Origin: Deltaproteobacteria bacterium
GTDB taxonomy: Bacteria > Desulfobacterota > Desulfobacteria > Desulfobacterales > Desulfobacteraceae
Length of the DNA stretch: 41,636 nucleotides
Direction: 5' to 3'
Assembly (NCBI GenBank): GCA_027858995.1
Contig: JAQIBP010000123.1
Coordinates: forward strand, 1 to 41,636
Below the pieces are notes generated by a model. That model had not been told where the DNA came from, made no database searches, and saw only the letters and a list, made by a program, of their open reading frames with translations. Positions 17,049 to 25,105 of this stretch are shown here, one piece after another (position 1 is the first letter of the stretch; every line of letters begins with the position of its first letter). The position numbers and the translations under genes were made by a program.

Positions 17049-18447
17049 TAAAATATCTTCAACAGACATGACATATCTCCAGGCGATTTTTAATCAGTCT
17101 GCCGATGGGTTGATGATCTGTGATCACAAAGGGGTAATCCTGAAATTGAACTCGGCTGCAGAAAAGCTCAACGGTGTAAAAGCCTCTGATCTTGTGGGTA
17201 AGGATGTGGTATCCCTTGTTAAAGAGGGACGTATAAACAGATCTGCCACAAAAGAGGTAATAGACTCAAGACGTCAGGTAAGCGTTATTCAAAAATCTCC
17301 CAATTCTGAATATACCCTTCTTGTGACCGGCACCCCTGTTTTTGATAACAATAACAATATCTGTTTTATTGTTATAAACGAGCGGGATATCTCTTTGATT
17401 GAAAGTATGAAAAAAGAGTTACTGCTGGCAAAACAGGAGTCAGAAAGCATAAAAAACGAACTCACTCAATTAAACTTGTTGGAATTAAAGGATAATAATA
17501 TTGTAGCCCAGAGCAATTCCATGAAGCAGACTCTTCGTCTGGCTTTAAAACTTTCTGTGATCAAAGCATCCAATATTCTTATCCAGGGAGAGTCAGGAAC
17601 CGGCAAAGGATTACTGGCAAAATTTATTCATCAGCACTACAGCAGAGAAAAAAAACCTTTTATCCAGATCAATTGTGCAGCATTACCGGAAAACCTGCTT
17701 GAAGCAGAATTGTTTGGCTATGAAAAAGGAGCTTTTACCGGTGCGAGTGAACAGGGAAAAACAGGCCTGTTTGAATTGGCAAACGGGGGTACCCTTTTTC
17801 TTGATGAAATAGCAGAAATGTCTGCCAAAGTTCAGGCCAAGCTTTTAAAATATCTTGATGATCATGAAATAATGCCCATTGGCGGCATTACCGCAAAAAA
17901 AATAGAGTGTTCAATTATTGCTGCCACCAACCGGGATCTTGAAAAAATGACATTGAACAGAAAGTTCAGGCTGGACCTTTTTCACAGACTCAATACTTTT
18001 ACCCTGACAATTCCACCCTTAAAAGATAGGCCCGAAGATATCCTTGAGCTGGTTCAAATTTATCTTAAAAAATATAACAAGGAGTATAAGCGTAAAACCA
18101 AAATTGGATATAAGGGCTTTGATATGCTCCAAGCCCATGGATTCCCTGGCAATGTCAGAGAATTGAGCAATATCATCAAACAGGCTATTGTAATGAGTGA
18201 GACAAAGTTTCTCGATGATTATATCATTAATCTTTTAAGCCGGGAGAACTTATCCAAATCCGTGAAACAAAAAACTGAAAAAGATCAGTCCCTGCCTGAA
18301 AAATTACATCTGCTTGAAAATCAGATACTTCAAGATGCGGCTGCCATGTGTAAAACAACCAGGCAGGCAGCCGGATTTTTAAGGATCAGCCAGCCCTCGG
18401 TGGTACGAAAATTTAAAAGATATGGGATTAAAATGGTAAAAACTTAA
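17041..18447 (+). CDS. PAS-domain sigma-54-dependent transcriptional activator
   Basis: 468 residues. An N-terminal PAS domain (about 5-110: AIFNQSADGLMICDHKGVILKLN) should sense a small ligand. A coiled-coil linker follows (ELLLAKQESESIKNELTQL), then the AAA+ sigma-54 interaction domain: Walker A GESGTGKG (183-190), the GAFTGA loop (230-235) that contacts sigma-54, GGTLFLDEIAEM Walker B, and the R-finger region. The end is a Fis-type HTH (TTRQAAGFLRISQPSVVRKFKRYGI). The usual Glu after GTGK is Gly here, a mild change. ATG 17041 overlaps the amidohydrolase stop; an ATG 15 nt earlier is also possible. It should activate a -24/-12 promoter, probably for this operon or the adjacent transporter, but I found no convincing one. 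Confidence 0.93.
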   Translation: MNDKISSTDMTYLQAIFNQSADGLMICDHKGVILKLNSAAEKLNGVKASDLVGKDVVSLVKEGRINRSATKEVIDSRRQVSVIQKSPNSEYTLLVTGTPVFDNNNNICFIVINERDISLIESMKKELLLAKQESESIKNELTQLNLLELKDNNIVAQSNSMKQTLRLALKLSVIKASNILIQGESGTGKGLLAKFIHQHYSREKKPFIQINCAALPENLLEAELFGYEKGAFTGASEQGKTGLFELANGGTLFLDEIAEMSAKVQAKLLKYLDDHEIMPIGGITAKKIECSIIAATNRDLEKMTLNRKFRLDLFHRLNTFTLTIPPLKDRPEDILELVQIYLKKYNKEYKRKTKIGYKGFDMLQAHGFPGNVRELSNIIKQAIVMSETKFLDDYIINLLSRENLSKSVKQKTEKDQSLPEKLHLLENQILQDAAAMCKTTRQAAGFLRISQPSVVRKFKRYGIKMVKT

Positions 18448-18489
18448 AAGGACATTAATTATAACAATTGCTATTTTCGGGACATTATC

Positions 18490-19640
18490 ATGGCATTCTC
18501 TTTTGCAAGGATTTTAACTAAACAGAGATCAAAAATTATAGAGAAATGGGTTGAAAAACTTCATACTCAAGCAGGAGAACAATATGCTGCCCGGCCCATT
18601 GAAGAACTGAGACAGACTGTTACTGAGGCAGTTGATGCCAATTATCAGATCATTGTCAATAAAAATTATGATGATGTTGATGCCTTTATTGACAAGATAA
18701 CAGATATGCGTTTAAAGGCAGGGTTTTTACTTTCTGACGTTCAAAAAGCCTTTGAACTCTACCGTATTGTCTTAATTGATATATTGCTTTCACATGCAGC
18801 TAAAAAAGAGCTTAACACAATTATTGAACAACTCAATATCTGCCTTGCCTATACCATGAACAGATTTTCCGATCACTTTCAAGAGATGCACCAGAAAAAA
18901 TTCTTAAACAGAACAGAGAGCTGGAGCAAATTATAGAGAGGCGTACAGCAGCACTTCAGGATTCTGAGCGGATGGCTTATATAGGCCAGATTACCGCATC
19001 CCTCTCCCATGAAATCAGAAACCCGCTTTCAGCAGTTAAAATGAATCTTCAAATTCTAAGCTGTAATCAGAAAATCACGGGAAATGACAGGAGAAGAGTT
19101 GATATTTCAGTATCAGAAGTCATCCGGCTGGAAAAGATTTTGACCCAGCTTCTGGATTTTGCCAAACCTCTGGAGTTGGATATAAAATCTTGTAATATAT
19201 GTCATATATTAAAGTCTTATATTTAACTTTTGGAAATCAAATTCAAGGAAAAAAATCTTGCTGTGGTTACTCTTTTCAGTGATAAAGTTCCTTTGCTTAT
19301 GGCAGATGGAGAAAAACTTGGCCAGGCATTTATAAATATTCTCATCAATGCCATTGAATCATCTGATCCTTTTGGGAAAATCAGTGTGACAATTAAAAAA
19401 ATAGTCAAAAATGACCATGAATATGCAGCTGTCCTGATTGAGGATGAAGGTCATGGTTTTGATAAAAATATTATAACTAAAATTTTTAAACCTTTTTTCA
19501 CAACAAAAACAAAAGGGATAGGACTGGGACTTGCAAATGTTAAAAGAATAGTTCAAGCTCATAATGGATTTGTTGAGGCAAAAAATGGTGAGACAAAGGG
19601 TGCTGAGTTTATAATTATGATTCCAACCAGAAAAATTTAA
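18490..19640 (+). pseudogene. Decayed sensor histidine kinase (frameshift plus internal stop)
   Basis: Three consecutive fragments together make one kinase. Fragment 1 (18490-18936) is an RsbRD-like helical sensor (WVEKLHTQAGEQY, MRLKAGFLLSDVQKAFELYRI). The frame then shifts at a run of six A at 18895-18900: restoring one A gives KKILKQNRELEQIIERR and leads into the coiled coil and the H-box SLSHEIRNPLSAV. A second lesion, TAA at 19224-19226, interrupts the linker. After it the ATPase domain is intact, with NILINAIESSD (N box), DEGHGFD (G1) and FKPFFTTKTKGIGLGLANV (F/G2). Two independent lesions in one gene argue for real decay more than for one sequencing error, although the homopolymer site is error-prone. 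The 3' end overlaps the regulator fragment (TAATG), as in an intact kinase-regulator operon. Confidence 0.85.
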
Positions 19641-19906
19641 TGGCAAACATACTTGTCATAGATGATGAACCATCCATCCTTGAATCCTTAAACATGTTTT
19701 TAACTGAAAAAGGGCACAAGATTTCTACAGCTCTTACCGGAGCCAGAGGACTCGAGCTGTTTTCAGAGCAACTGTTCCAGGTGGTGATAATGGATATCAG
19801 GCTTCCTGATGCCAATGGGCTGGATATACTTAGAATCATGATTAAGGAACAAAAATCATCAAAAATTAAGGAATATGGAATCAGACAGGCTGGTTCCAAA
19901 GGATAA
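19640..19906 (+). pseudogene. Truncated NtrC-type response regulator
   Basis: 88 codons. The first ~66 residues are a good receiver half: ILVIDDEPSILESLNMFL with the acidic pocket, and the phospho-acceptor Asp in VVIMDIRLPDANGLDIL. The conserved Ser/Thr and Lys of the second half are missing. The remaining residues, KSSKIKEYGIRQAGSKG, look like the very end of a Fis-type HTH (compare KFKRYGI at the end of the sigma-54 activator upstream). The simplest reading is an in-frame internal deletion that removed the rest of the receiver, the whole AAA+ domain and most of the HTH. It starts at ATG 19640, overlapping the kinase stop. It cannot work as an activator; whether it is still translated is unknown. 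Confidence 0.75.
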
Positions 19907-19951
19907 GCATATTTTTATAAATAGCAGTTGTAATAAACCATGGAGGCAAAA

Positions 19952-21223
19952 ATGAAACAGACAAAATTAACTATTACCCTTATTTTTATTACTTGTATTT
20001 TATTGGGATTATGTAGTTCCAATGCCTTTGCAGGTAAGCCCATTATTATTGGAGCGCCTTTGTCCACAGCATATGTATATGGATGGGATGCTGAAAGAGG
20101 TATCAAACTTGCCGTGGATGAAATTAATGCAGCAGGCGGTGTTAATGTGGCAGGGGAAAAACGTAAGTTTGAAGTTGAGGTAATAGATACCCGTGATCTT
20201 GAACCGGGTGTTCCGGTCAGTGAGGCTCTTATGGCTGTTGAAAGATTGATTTTAAATAAAAAGGCTGATTTTATTCTTGGCGGGCCAAACAGATCAGAAG
20301 CTGCCCTTGCTGCCATGTCTCTTCTCTCCAAACATAAAAAAATATCCATTGTTACAAGTGGTGTATTAACACCTAAATATCATAAGATGGTGGCAAAACA
20401 ATATGATAAATTTAAATACTGTTTCAGAATCCATGGTGAGGCAGTCCATCTTGTTGGTGAAATGATAACCAATTTTATGGATCTGAAAAAAAAGTACGGC
20501 TTAAATAAAATATTTATTATTGCTCAGGATGTTTCCCACGCTAGAGGAGCTGCCAAGGTTATAGCCAAGGTTGCAGGAAAAAAAGGTTTTGAAATTACCG
20601 GAACTGAATTTTTTCCAACTGGATCTTCAGATTTCTCCATGGCACTGTTAAAAGCAAAAAAAACCGGCACACAGATTATAAATATCTGGATGGATATGCC
20701 TGAAAGCGCCATCCTTTTAAAACAGTGGTATGATCTTCAAATACCTGCACTGCCTTTTGGCTCTACACTTGCTGCTGCAGAACAGCCAGGATTCTGGAAA
20801 GCCACAGAAGGAAAAGGGGAATACACGCTTTGTAATGTGGTAAACGCTGGAAATGCTCCTTCTGATGCCACAGAGTGGACCATGAAATTTTATAATGCCT
20901 ACACAGAAAAATGGGGTATAGAACCTGAAGGTCTTGGTTCTTCTTCAAGCTATATGTCTGTATATGTATTAAAGGATGCCATAGAGAGAGCCGGCACTCT
21001 TGATTCTGACAAGGTAATTGTTGAACTTGAAAAGACAGATATGATGGGAGTTTACGGAAGATTGAGGTTTGATCCTAAAAGCCATCAGGTTATTTTTGCT
21101 GATAATCCAGAAGATGGTGCAGTTGGTTCTATTCTCCAGTGGCAGAATGGAAAAAGGGTAGTTGTTTTTCCAAAAAGTATTGCCAAAGGCAGTATACAGC
21201 TTCCACCCTGGATGAACAAATAA
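19952..21223 (+). CDS. Branched-chain-amino-acid-type ABC transporter substrate-binding protein
   Basis: 423 residues from ATG 19952, which has GGAGG 5 nt upstream; an ATG 12 nt earlier has none and would disturb the signal. A Sec signal peptide is clear: MKQTK, a hydrophobic core LTITLIFITCILLGLC, and likely cleavage after SNAFA. The mature protein has the type I periplasmic-binding fold of LivJ-like proteins (KPIIIGAPLSTAYVYGWDAERGIKLAVDEINAAGGV; VDFILGGPNRSEA-like loop; GVYGRLRFDPKSHQ near the end). It captures a small ligand in the periplasm for the LivHMGF-type proteins encoded downstream. Ligands in this family range from amino acids to aromatic acids and amides. A 145-bp palindrome lies between this gene and the permease genes, which may favour higher expression of the binding protein. 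Confidence 0.9.
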   Translation: MKQTKLTITLIFITCILLGLCSSNAFAGKPIIIGAPLSTAYVYGWDAERGIKLAVDEINAAGGVNVAGEKRKFEVEVIDTRDLEPGVPVSEALMAVERLILNKKADFILGGPNRSEAALAAMSLLSKHKKISIVTSGVLTPKYHKMVAKQYDKFKYCFRIHGEAVHLVGEMITNFMDLKKKYGLNKIFIIAQDVSHARGAAKVIAKVAGKKGFEITGTEFFPTGSSDFSMALLKAKKTGTQIINIWMDMPESAILLKQWYDLQIPALPFGSTLAAAEQPGFWKATEGKGEYTLCNVVNAGNAPSDATEWTMKFYNAYTEKWGIEPEGLGSSSSYMSVYVLKDAIERAGTLDSDKVIVELEKTDMMGVYGRLRFDPKSHQVIFADNPEDGAVGSILQWQNGKRVVVFPKSIAKGSIQLPPWMNK

Positions 21224-21365
21224 TGCCCATTGAAAATTGTAAATTTTTTCGATTACTGCGTTGGACATAAATTTTAATCCTCAACATACTTAATGTATGC
21301 CTGCGGTTAAAATTTATGCCCGCCTTGTACTCGATAAAAATTTTCATATTTTCACTCAGGCATTA
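21221..21365 (-). repeat. Long palindromic repeat, copy A
   Basis: A ~145-bp imperfect palindrome that begins at the stop codon of the binding-protein gene, with ends TAATGCC and GGCATTA. On the minus strand it shows the boxes shared by the other three copies in the same order: AGGCG, inner arm, ACCGCAG, a central mini-palindrome (GCATACATTAAGTATG), TGAGGAT, complementary inner arm, then CAACG. The inner arms (CATAAATTTTA / TAAAATTTATG) and outer arms differ from those of copies B-D but pair with each other. It lies inside an operon, between the binding-protein and permease genes. Confidence 0.8.
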
Positions 21366-21398
21366 AAGTAAAAATAAATTTTTGATTGGGATTTTTGT

Positions 21399-22265
21399 AT
21401 GGAAATTCTTGTTTATGGAACTATTAATTCTGTCTCTCTGGCATTAATGGCTCTTGGCTTTGCAATGGTATACGGCATAAGCCGTATACCTAACTTTGCC
21501 CATGGGGCTCTCTATATTGTCTGTGGTTTTGTCACCTGGACTTTTTTAAATGTGATCGGCATGCCTTATTTTATGGCAATTATTCTTGCCATTTGCGTTA
21601 ATGGTATTCTCGGTGCTCTCATGTATAGATTCGTTATGATACGGGTCAGAGGCATGAATATTTCCGAAATAATTGCTTCATATGCCATCGGGCTGGCTAT
21701 CCTTGAAAGTTTAAGGTATGGAGGCTTTAAGGGAACGACCTATACCCTTCCTGTATTCATGCAGGGCAGTCTCACAATCGGCTCTGTTCCAGTGGATTAT
21801 CACAGGCTTTTAATGATGGTTATAGGTATTGTATGTGTGTGGCTCTTATGGCTGTTTACCCACTATACAAAACTTGGACTTGCTCTGCAGGGAATGGCAC
21901 AGGATGAAAGGGCAGCCCTTATGCTCGGCATTGATTCTGATCTTATGGCCATGCTCGCCATGGGATTTGGTGCAATGCTTGCCGGTGTGGGAGCTATTTT
22001 AATTTTACCACTTGGCAATATTGTTGTGGAATCAGGATATCATGTATTGATCATGTCTATTGCTGTATGTATTGTCGGAGGTTTAGGCTCATGGATCGGT
22101 GCTATAATTGCAGCTTTTATTATTGGATATGCCCAGATTCTAACGGCTGTATACCTTGGATCCCATTTCCAGATGGTGGTTGCCATCATGGCCATAGTTC
22201 TTACACTGATTTTAAAACCATCCGGCTTATTTGGCCAGCAGAAAGAATTGGAAGAGAGGGTTTGA
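21399..22265 (+). CDS. LivH-type ABC transporter permease
   Basis: 288 residues, almost entirely hydrophobic with about eight membrane segments, starting at MEILVYGTINSVSLALMALGFAMVYGISRIPNFAHGALY in style, which is the typical LivH opening. The cytoplasmic loop KLGLALQGMAQDERAALMLGID, which couples to the ATPase, is characteristic. It is an inner-membrane subunit of the transporter encoded from 19952 to 24886. The stop overlaps the next permease start by 1 nt (TGATG). The start ATG is preceded by a weak GGGA. It is separated from the binding-protein gene by repeat copy A, unlike the other subunit genes, which overlap. Confidence 0.93.
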   Translation: MEILVYGTINSVSLALMALGFAMVYGISRIPNFAHGALYIVCGFVTWTFLNVIGMPYFMAIILAICVNGILGALMYRFVMIRVRGMNISEIIASYAIGLAILESLRYGGFKGTTYTLPVFMQGSLTIGSVPVDYHRLLMMVIGIVCVWLLWLFTHYTKLGLALQGMAQDERAALMLGIDSDLMAMLAMGFGAMLAGVGAILILPLGNIVVESGYHVLIMSIAVCIVGGLGSWIGAIIAAFIIGYAQILTAVYLGSHFQMVVAIMAIVLTLILKPSGLFGQQKELEERV

Positions 22266-23326
22266 TGAGCAGTACATCGGAACAAATACAAAACCGTCAG
22301 GAAAAAGTCCAGCCCAAAAAAGATCAACAGAGAAAAGAGCGGATTGACCGCGGTATCAAGGTAAGATCAGACGGGCTTTATGCTTTAATGTCATTTAGAG
22401 AGATTTCCTATCTTACATTGCCAAGATTCATATTAATTGCAGGTTTTCTCCTGCTGCCATTTTTTGTGCCTGGCATGTACTGGCAGCGCGTTATCTCAAT
22501 TGTCTGTATATACTCACTTCTGGCCTTAAGTTTTGATTTTCTGGCACACTATGTTGGACTTGTCTGTCTTGGCGGAGCATTTTTCATTGGGACAGGAGGA
22601 TATATTACTGGAATATTAAATTCCTATTTTGCCTTTCCTCCCATTGTCTCCATTCCCCTTGCAACACTTCTCGGCGCTCTTTTATCAACCATCATGCTTC
22701 TGCCGTGCCTGCCCTTAAAAGGTGTATATTTTGCCATTGCCACACTCATGTATCCTCTTTTTATGGCAAGGGTAATCGAAGCTTTTGATATCTTCGGCGG
22801 AACAGACGGCATAATGGGGATTGACAGTTTTTCAAGCAGTTTTGTGGAGCAGTATTTTGTAATTATTATGGTTCTACTCTTTTTGTTCGGCCTGCGGCGT
22901 TTTGTAACAACAGACAGGGGGCTTATTTTCACGGCTATCATGGATAATGACCAGGCAGTGAAAGCTTCCGGCATCAATATTACCAAATACAAGGCCCTTG
23001 CCGTATTTATTGCATCTTCCATGGGATGCCTCGGAGGAGCCTGCCTTACCCATATTTATATGTGGACAGGTATTTCCCAGTTTGCCTTGGATTTTTCCAT
23101 TCTGCCTATTGCAGCCACAGTCATAGGGGGAGCCGGCACCCTTGTGGGACCGATTCTCGGATGTCTGATCCTGGTTCCTGTTTCAGAACTTTTAAGGGAT
23201 TTTGGAACCTTAAGAATTGTATTTTATGCTCTTATTCTCGTTGGATTTATCATGTTTAGAAGTGACGGCATCATGGTATTTGGAAAACGAAAATATGAAC
23301 AATTTGAGAGGTGGACCAAGATATGA
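22265..23326 (+). CDS. LivM-type ABC transporter permease
   Basis: 353 residues from ATG 22265, the overlapping start. A longer in-frame ORF reaching back to 22067 lies inside livH and is not credible. The first ~50 residues are unusually long, charged and cytoplasmic (KVQPKKDQQRKERIDRG). Then come about nine or ten membrane segments, including the family stretch SFDFLAHYVGLVCLGGAFFIGTGGY and the coupling loop TAIMDNDQAVKASGINITKYKAL. GGAGTLVGPILGC near the end is typical of LivM. It pairs with the LivH-type subunit in the inner membrane. The stop overlaps the ATPase start (ATGA). Confidence 0.93.
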   Translation: MSSTSEQIQNRQEKVQPKKDQQRKERIDRGIKVRSDGLYALMSFREISYLTLPRFILIAGFLLLPFFVPGMYWQRVISIVCIYSLLALSFDFLAHYVGLVCLGGAFFIGTGGYITGILNSYFAFPPIVSIPLATLLGALLSTIMLLPCLPLKGVYFAIATLMYPLFMARVIEAFDIFGGTDGIMGIDSFSSSFVEQYFVIIMVLLFLFGLRRFVTTDRGLIFTAIMDNDQAVKASGINITKYKALAVFIASSMGCLGGACLTHIYMWTGISQFALDFSILPIAATVIGGAGTLVGPILGCLILVPVSELLRDFGTLRIVFYALILVGFIMFRSDGIMVFGKRKYEQFERWTKI

Positions 23327-24147
23327 GCAGGAATATGACCAGTGATATGAAGAAGGAGGCAACAGCAGAGCCGATTCTTAAAATGGAAGAAGTTTCAAAG
23401 GCTTTTGGAGGGGTAAAGGCACTTGAAAACGTGAGTGTTGAAGTATATCCCGGTGATATTCTCGGAATTATCGGGCCAAATGGTTCAGGAAAGACCACCA
23501 TTGTTAACTCCATAACAGGATTTATCAAACCTACTTCCGGCAGAGTCTATTTTAAAAAAAAGGATATAACAGGCATGGAGCCCCATAAAATTGCTGATAT
23601 GGGTGTAACAAGAACTTTTCAGATCATGAGACCCTATTACAGTCTGCCTGCTTATAAAAATCTTGTTATCCCTCTGTTTTCTCCCCGTGCTAAAAGAACC
23701 GGGGGATGGCGTGGAGGTGGACGTCTTGGAGACAGGCAGACAGTTGCAATTGATATTCTCGAAGAGATCGGATTTGAAAGAGAATCCTATATCCCTTTTA
23801 AAAAGGCTTCCACTCTGCCCACAGGGTATTTAAAACGTCTGGAACTTGCAAGATGTCTGGCTTTACAGCCTGAGATTATTATATGTGATGAAGTTTTTTC
23901 CGGGCTCTCCATGAGCGAAATTGCCTCCATGGTGCCTCTTATTGAACGTATCCAGGATGACGGGATTACCATTATAATGATTGAGCACCGCTTAAGGGAA
24001 TTGTTTCAGGTTGCCAACAGAGTAATGGTGATGAATTTTGGAAAAAAGCTTATAGAGGGGACACCTTCAAAAGTAATGGAAGACAAACAGGTCAAGGAAG
24101 CTTATTTTGGTTCAGAAGAGGTGGAGGAGGTCATGACATATGCTTGA
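23323..24147 (+). CDS. LivG-type ABC transporter ATPase with divergent signature motif
   Basis: 274 residues from ATG 23323, which overlaps the livM stop and has GAGAGGTGG upstream. The first ~25 residues are a charged extension. Walker A is GPNGSGKTT, and the LivG-type insertion AYKNLVIPLF is recognisable. The ABC signature is TLPTGYLKRLELARCLA instead of the usual LSYGQQRRLEIARAL, and Walker B reads IIICDEVFSGLS with Val where Pro is usual. The catalytic Glu and the H-loop (MIEHRL) are kept, so it should still hydrolyse ATP as a heterodimer with the LivF-type subunit. It overlaps the next gene by 8 nt. I believe similar signatures occur in relatives, but I cannot verify that here. Confidence 0.92.
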   Translation: MSRNMTSDMKKEATAEPILKMEEVSKAFGGVKALENVSVEVYPGDILGIIGPNGSGKTTIVNSITGFIKPTSGRVYFKKKDITGMEPHKIADMGVTRTFQIMRPYYSLPAYKNLVIPLFSPRAKRTGGWRGGGRLGDRQTVAIDILEEIGFERESYIPFKKASTLPTGYLKRLELARCLALQPEIIICDEVFSGLSMSEIASMVPLIERIQDDGITIIMIEHRLRELFQVANRVMVMNFGKKLIEGTPSKVMEDKQVKEAYFGSEEVEEVMTYA

Positions 24148-24886
24148 AGCCAGAGATTTAATGGTATTTTATGAAAATATGCTGGCCTTGAACAATATCA
24201 GCATTAAATGTGATGATAACACTATTGTTGGAGTGTTCGGAGCTAACAGTGCAGGGAAATCCACCCTTATGTATTCATTGTCAGGAATCATGCTTGATAT
24301 TAGGAAAAAAGAGGATATGGCAGGAGGAGAGAGGATTACTTTGACAGGCGATGTCCTTTTTAATGATAAAAGTATAATGGATATGAAGCCAAGTCTCAGA
24401 GCAAAACAGGGAATTATCCTCTGCCCTGAACGCCGCAGGATCTTTAATGAAAGCTCAGTACTTGAAAACCTTAAAATAGGTGGTTTCCTTGCAACCAAAG
24501 CCCAGGCAAAAGAGACACTTGATTATGTTATGGGGGTGTTTCCTGCTCTTGATAGACTGAAAAACCGTACAGGAGGTTTTTTAAGCGGGGGAGAGCAGCA
24601 GATGCTTGCCATTGGAAGAGCACTAATGGCCCAGCCTAAAATTTTGCTGCTTGATGAGCCTCTAATGGGGTTAAGCCCTCGTATGCAGGCTACTTTGATT
24701 AAAGCAACCAAGGTTATTCAAGAAGAGCAGAAAATATCTATTATTATTTCCGAACAGTATGCCCGCCCTGTTTTCCCCATTGTGGATTATGCATATATTT
24801 TGGAAAACGGAGCTGCCGTTATGGAAGGTACGCGGGATGAGCTTATGGATAACCCAGATGTAAAATCCGCATACTTTGGTATTTGA
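24140..24886 (+). CDS. LivF-type ABC transporter ATPase
   Basis: 248 residues. Walker A GANSAGKST, signature LSGGEQQMLAIGRALMAQ, Walker B ILLLDEPLMGLSP and the H-loop region (IIISEQYARPVFPIVDYAYILENG; Glu-Gln in place of His, common in LivF) are all visible. It is the last subunit of the transporter. The operon is transcribed from 19952 to here with overlaps between all permease and ATPase genes. Its last codons and stop lie inside palindromic repeat copy B, which probably marks the transcript end. The acyl-CoA ligase begins 219 bp downstream and may have its own promoter. Confidence 0.94.
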   Translation: MLEARDLMVFYENMLALNNISIKCDDNTIVGVFGANSAGKSTLMYSLSGIMLDIRKKEDMAGGERITLTGDVLFNDKSIMDMKPSLRAKQGIILCPERRRIFNESSVLENLKIGGFLATKAQAKETLDYVMGVFPALDRLKNRTGGFLSGGEQQMLAIGRALMAQPKILLLDEPLMGLSPRMQATLIKATKVIQEEQKISIIISEQYARPVFPIVDYAYILENGAAVMEGTRDELMDNPDVKSAYFGI

Positions 24887-25004
24887 ATGCATATTCACCC
24901 ATCTGCGTCGTTGCTGCAAACATTTGCAATCCTCATGTACTACAGTAAACTCCGGTTGCAAATGTTATTGCGCCTAACATATGGGCAAATCTGTATTCAA
25001 ATAC
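24879..25004 (-). repeat. Long palindromic repeat, copy B
   Basis: A 126-bp imperfect palindrome whose ends (GTATTTGAA / TTCAAATAC) include the stop codon of the LivF-type gene. On the minus strand it carries AGGCG, arm CAATAACATTTGCA, ACCGGAG, a centre with TTTACTGTAGTACA, TGAGGAT, arm TGCAAATGTTTGCAG, then CAACG. The inner half is very close to copy D, while the outer arms differ between B and D and each is self-complementary. The following ~100 bp to the ligase gene hold no other feature except its ribosome site. Confidence 0.8.
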
Positions 25005-25105
25005 TGGGGTATAAATTTTTATAATTTTTTAGTCAGGTATGATAAAACAATAACCTGGTTTCTGACCTTTAGGTTAAAGGTCACAAGTAGAAGGAGTCAT
25101 CGAAA

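Noticed and set aside
18491-18507. TGGCAT...TTTGCA resembling a sigma-54 promoter
   Set aside because: The GG-GC spacing is one base too long and the site lies inside the start of the kinase gene.
22067-22264. A 66-residue N-terminal extension of the LivM-type permease
   Set aside because: It lies entirely within the LivH-type gene in another frame; the overlapping ATG at 22265 is the natural start.
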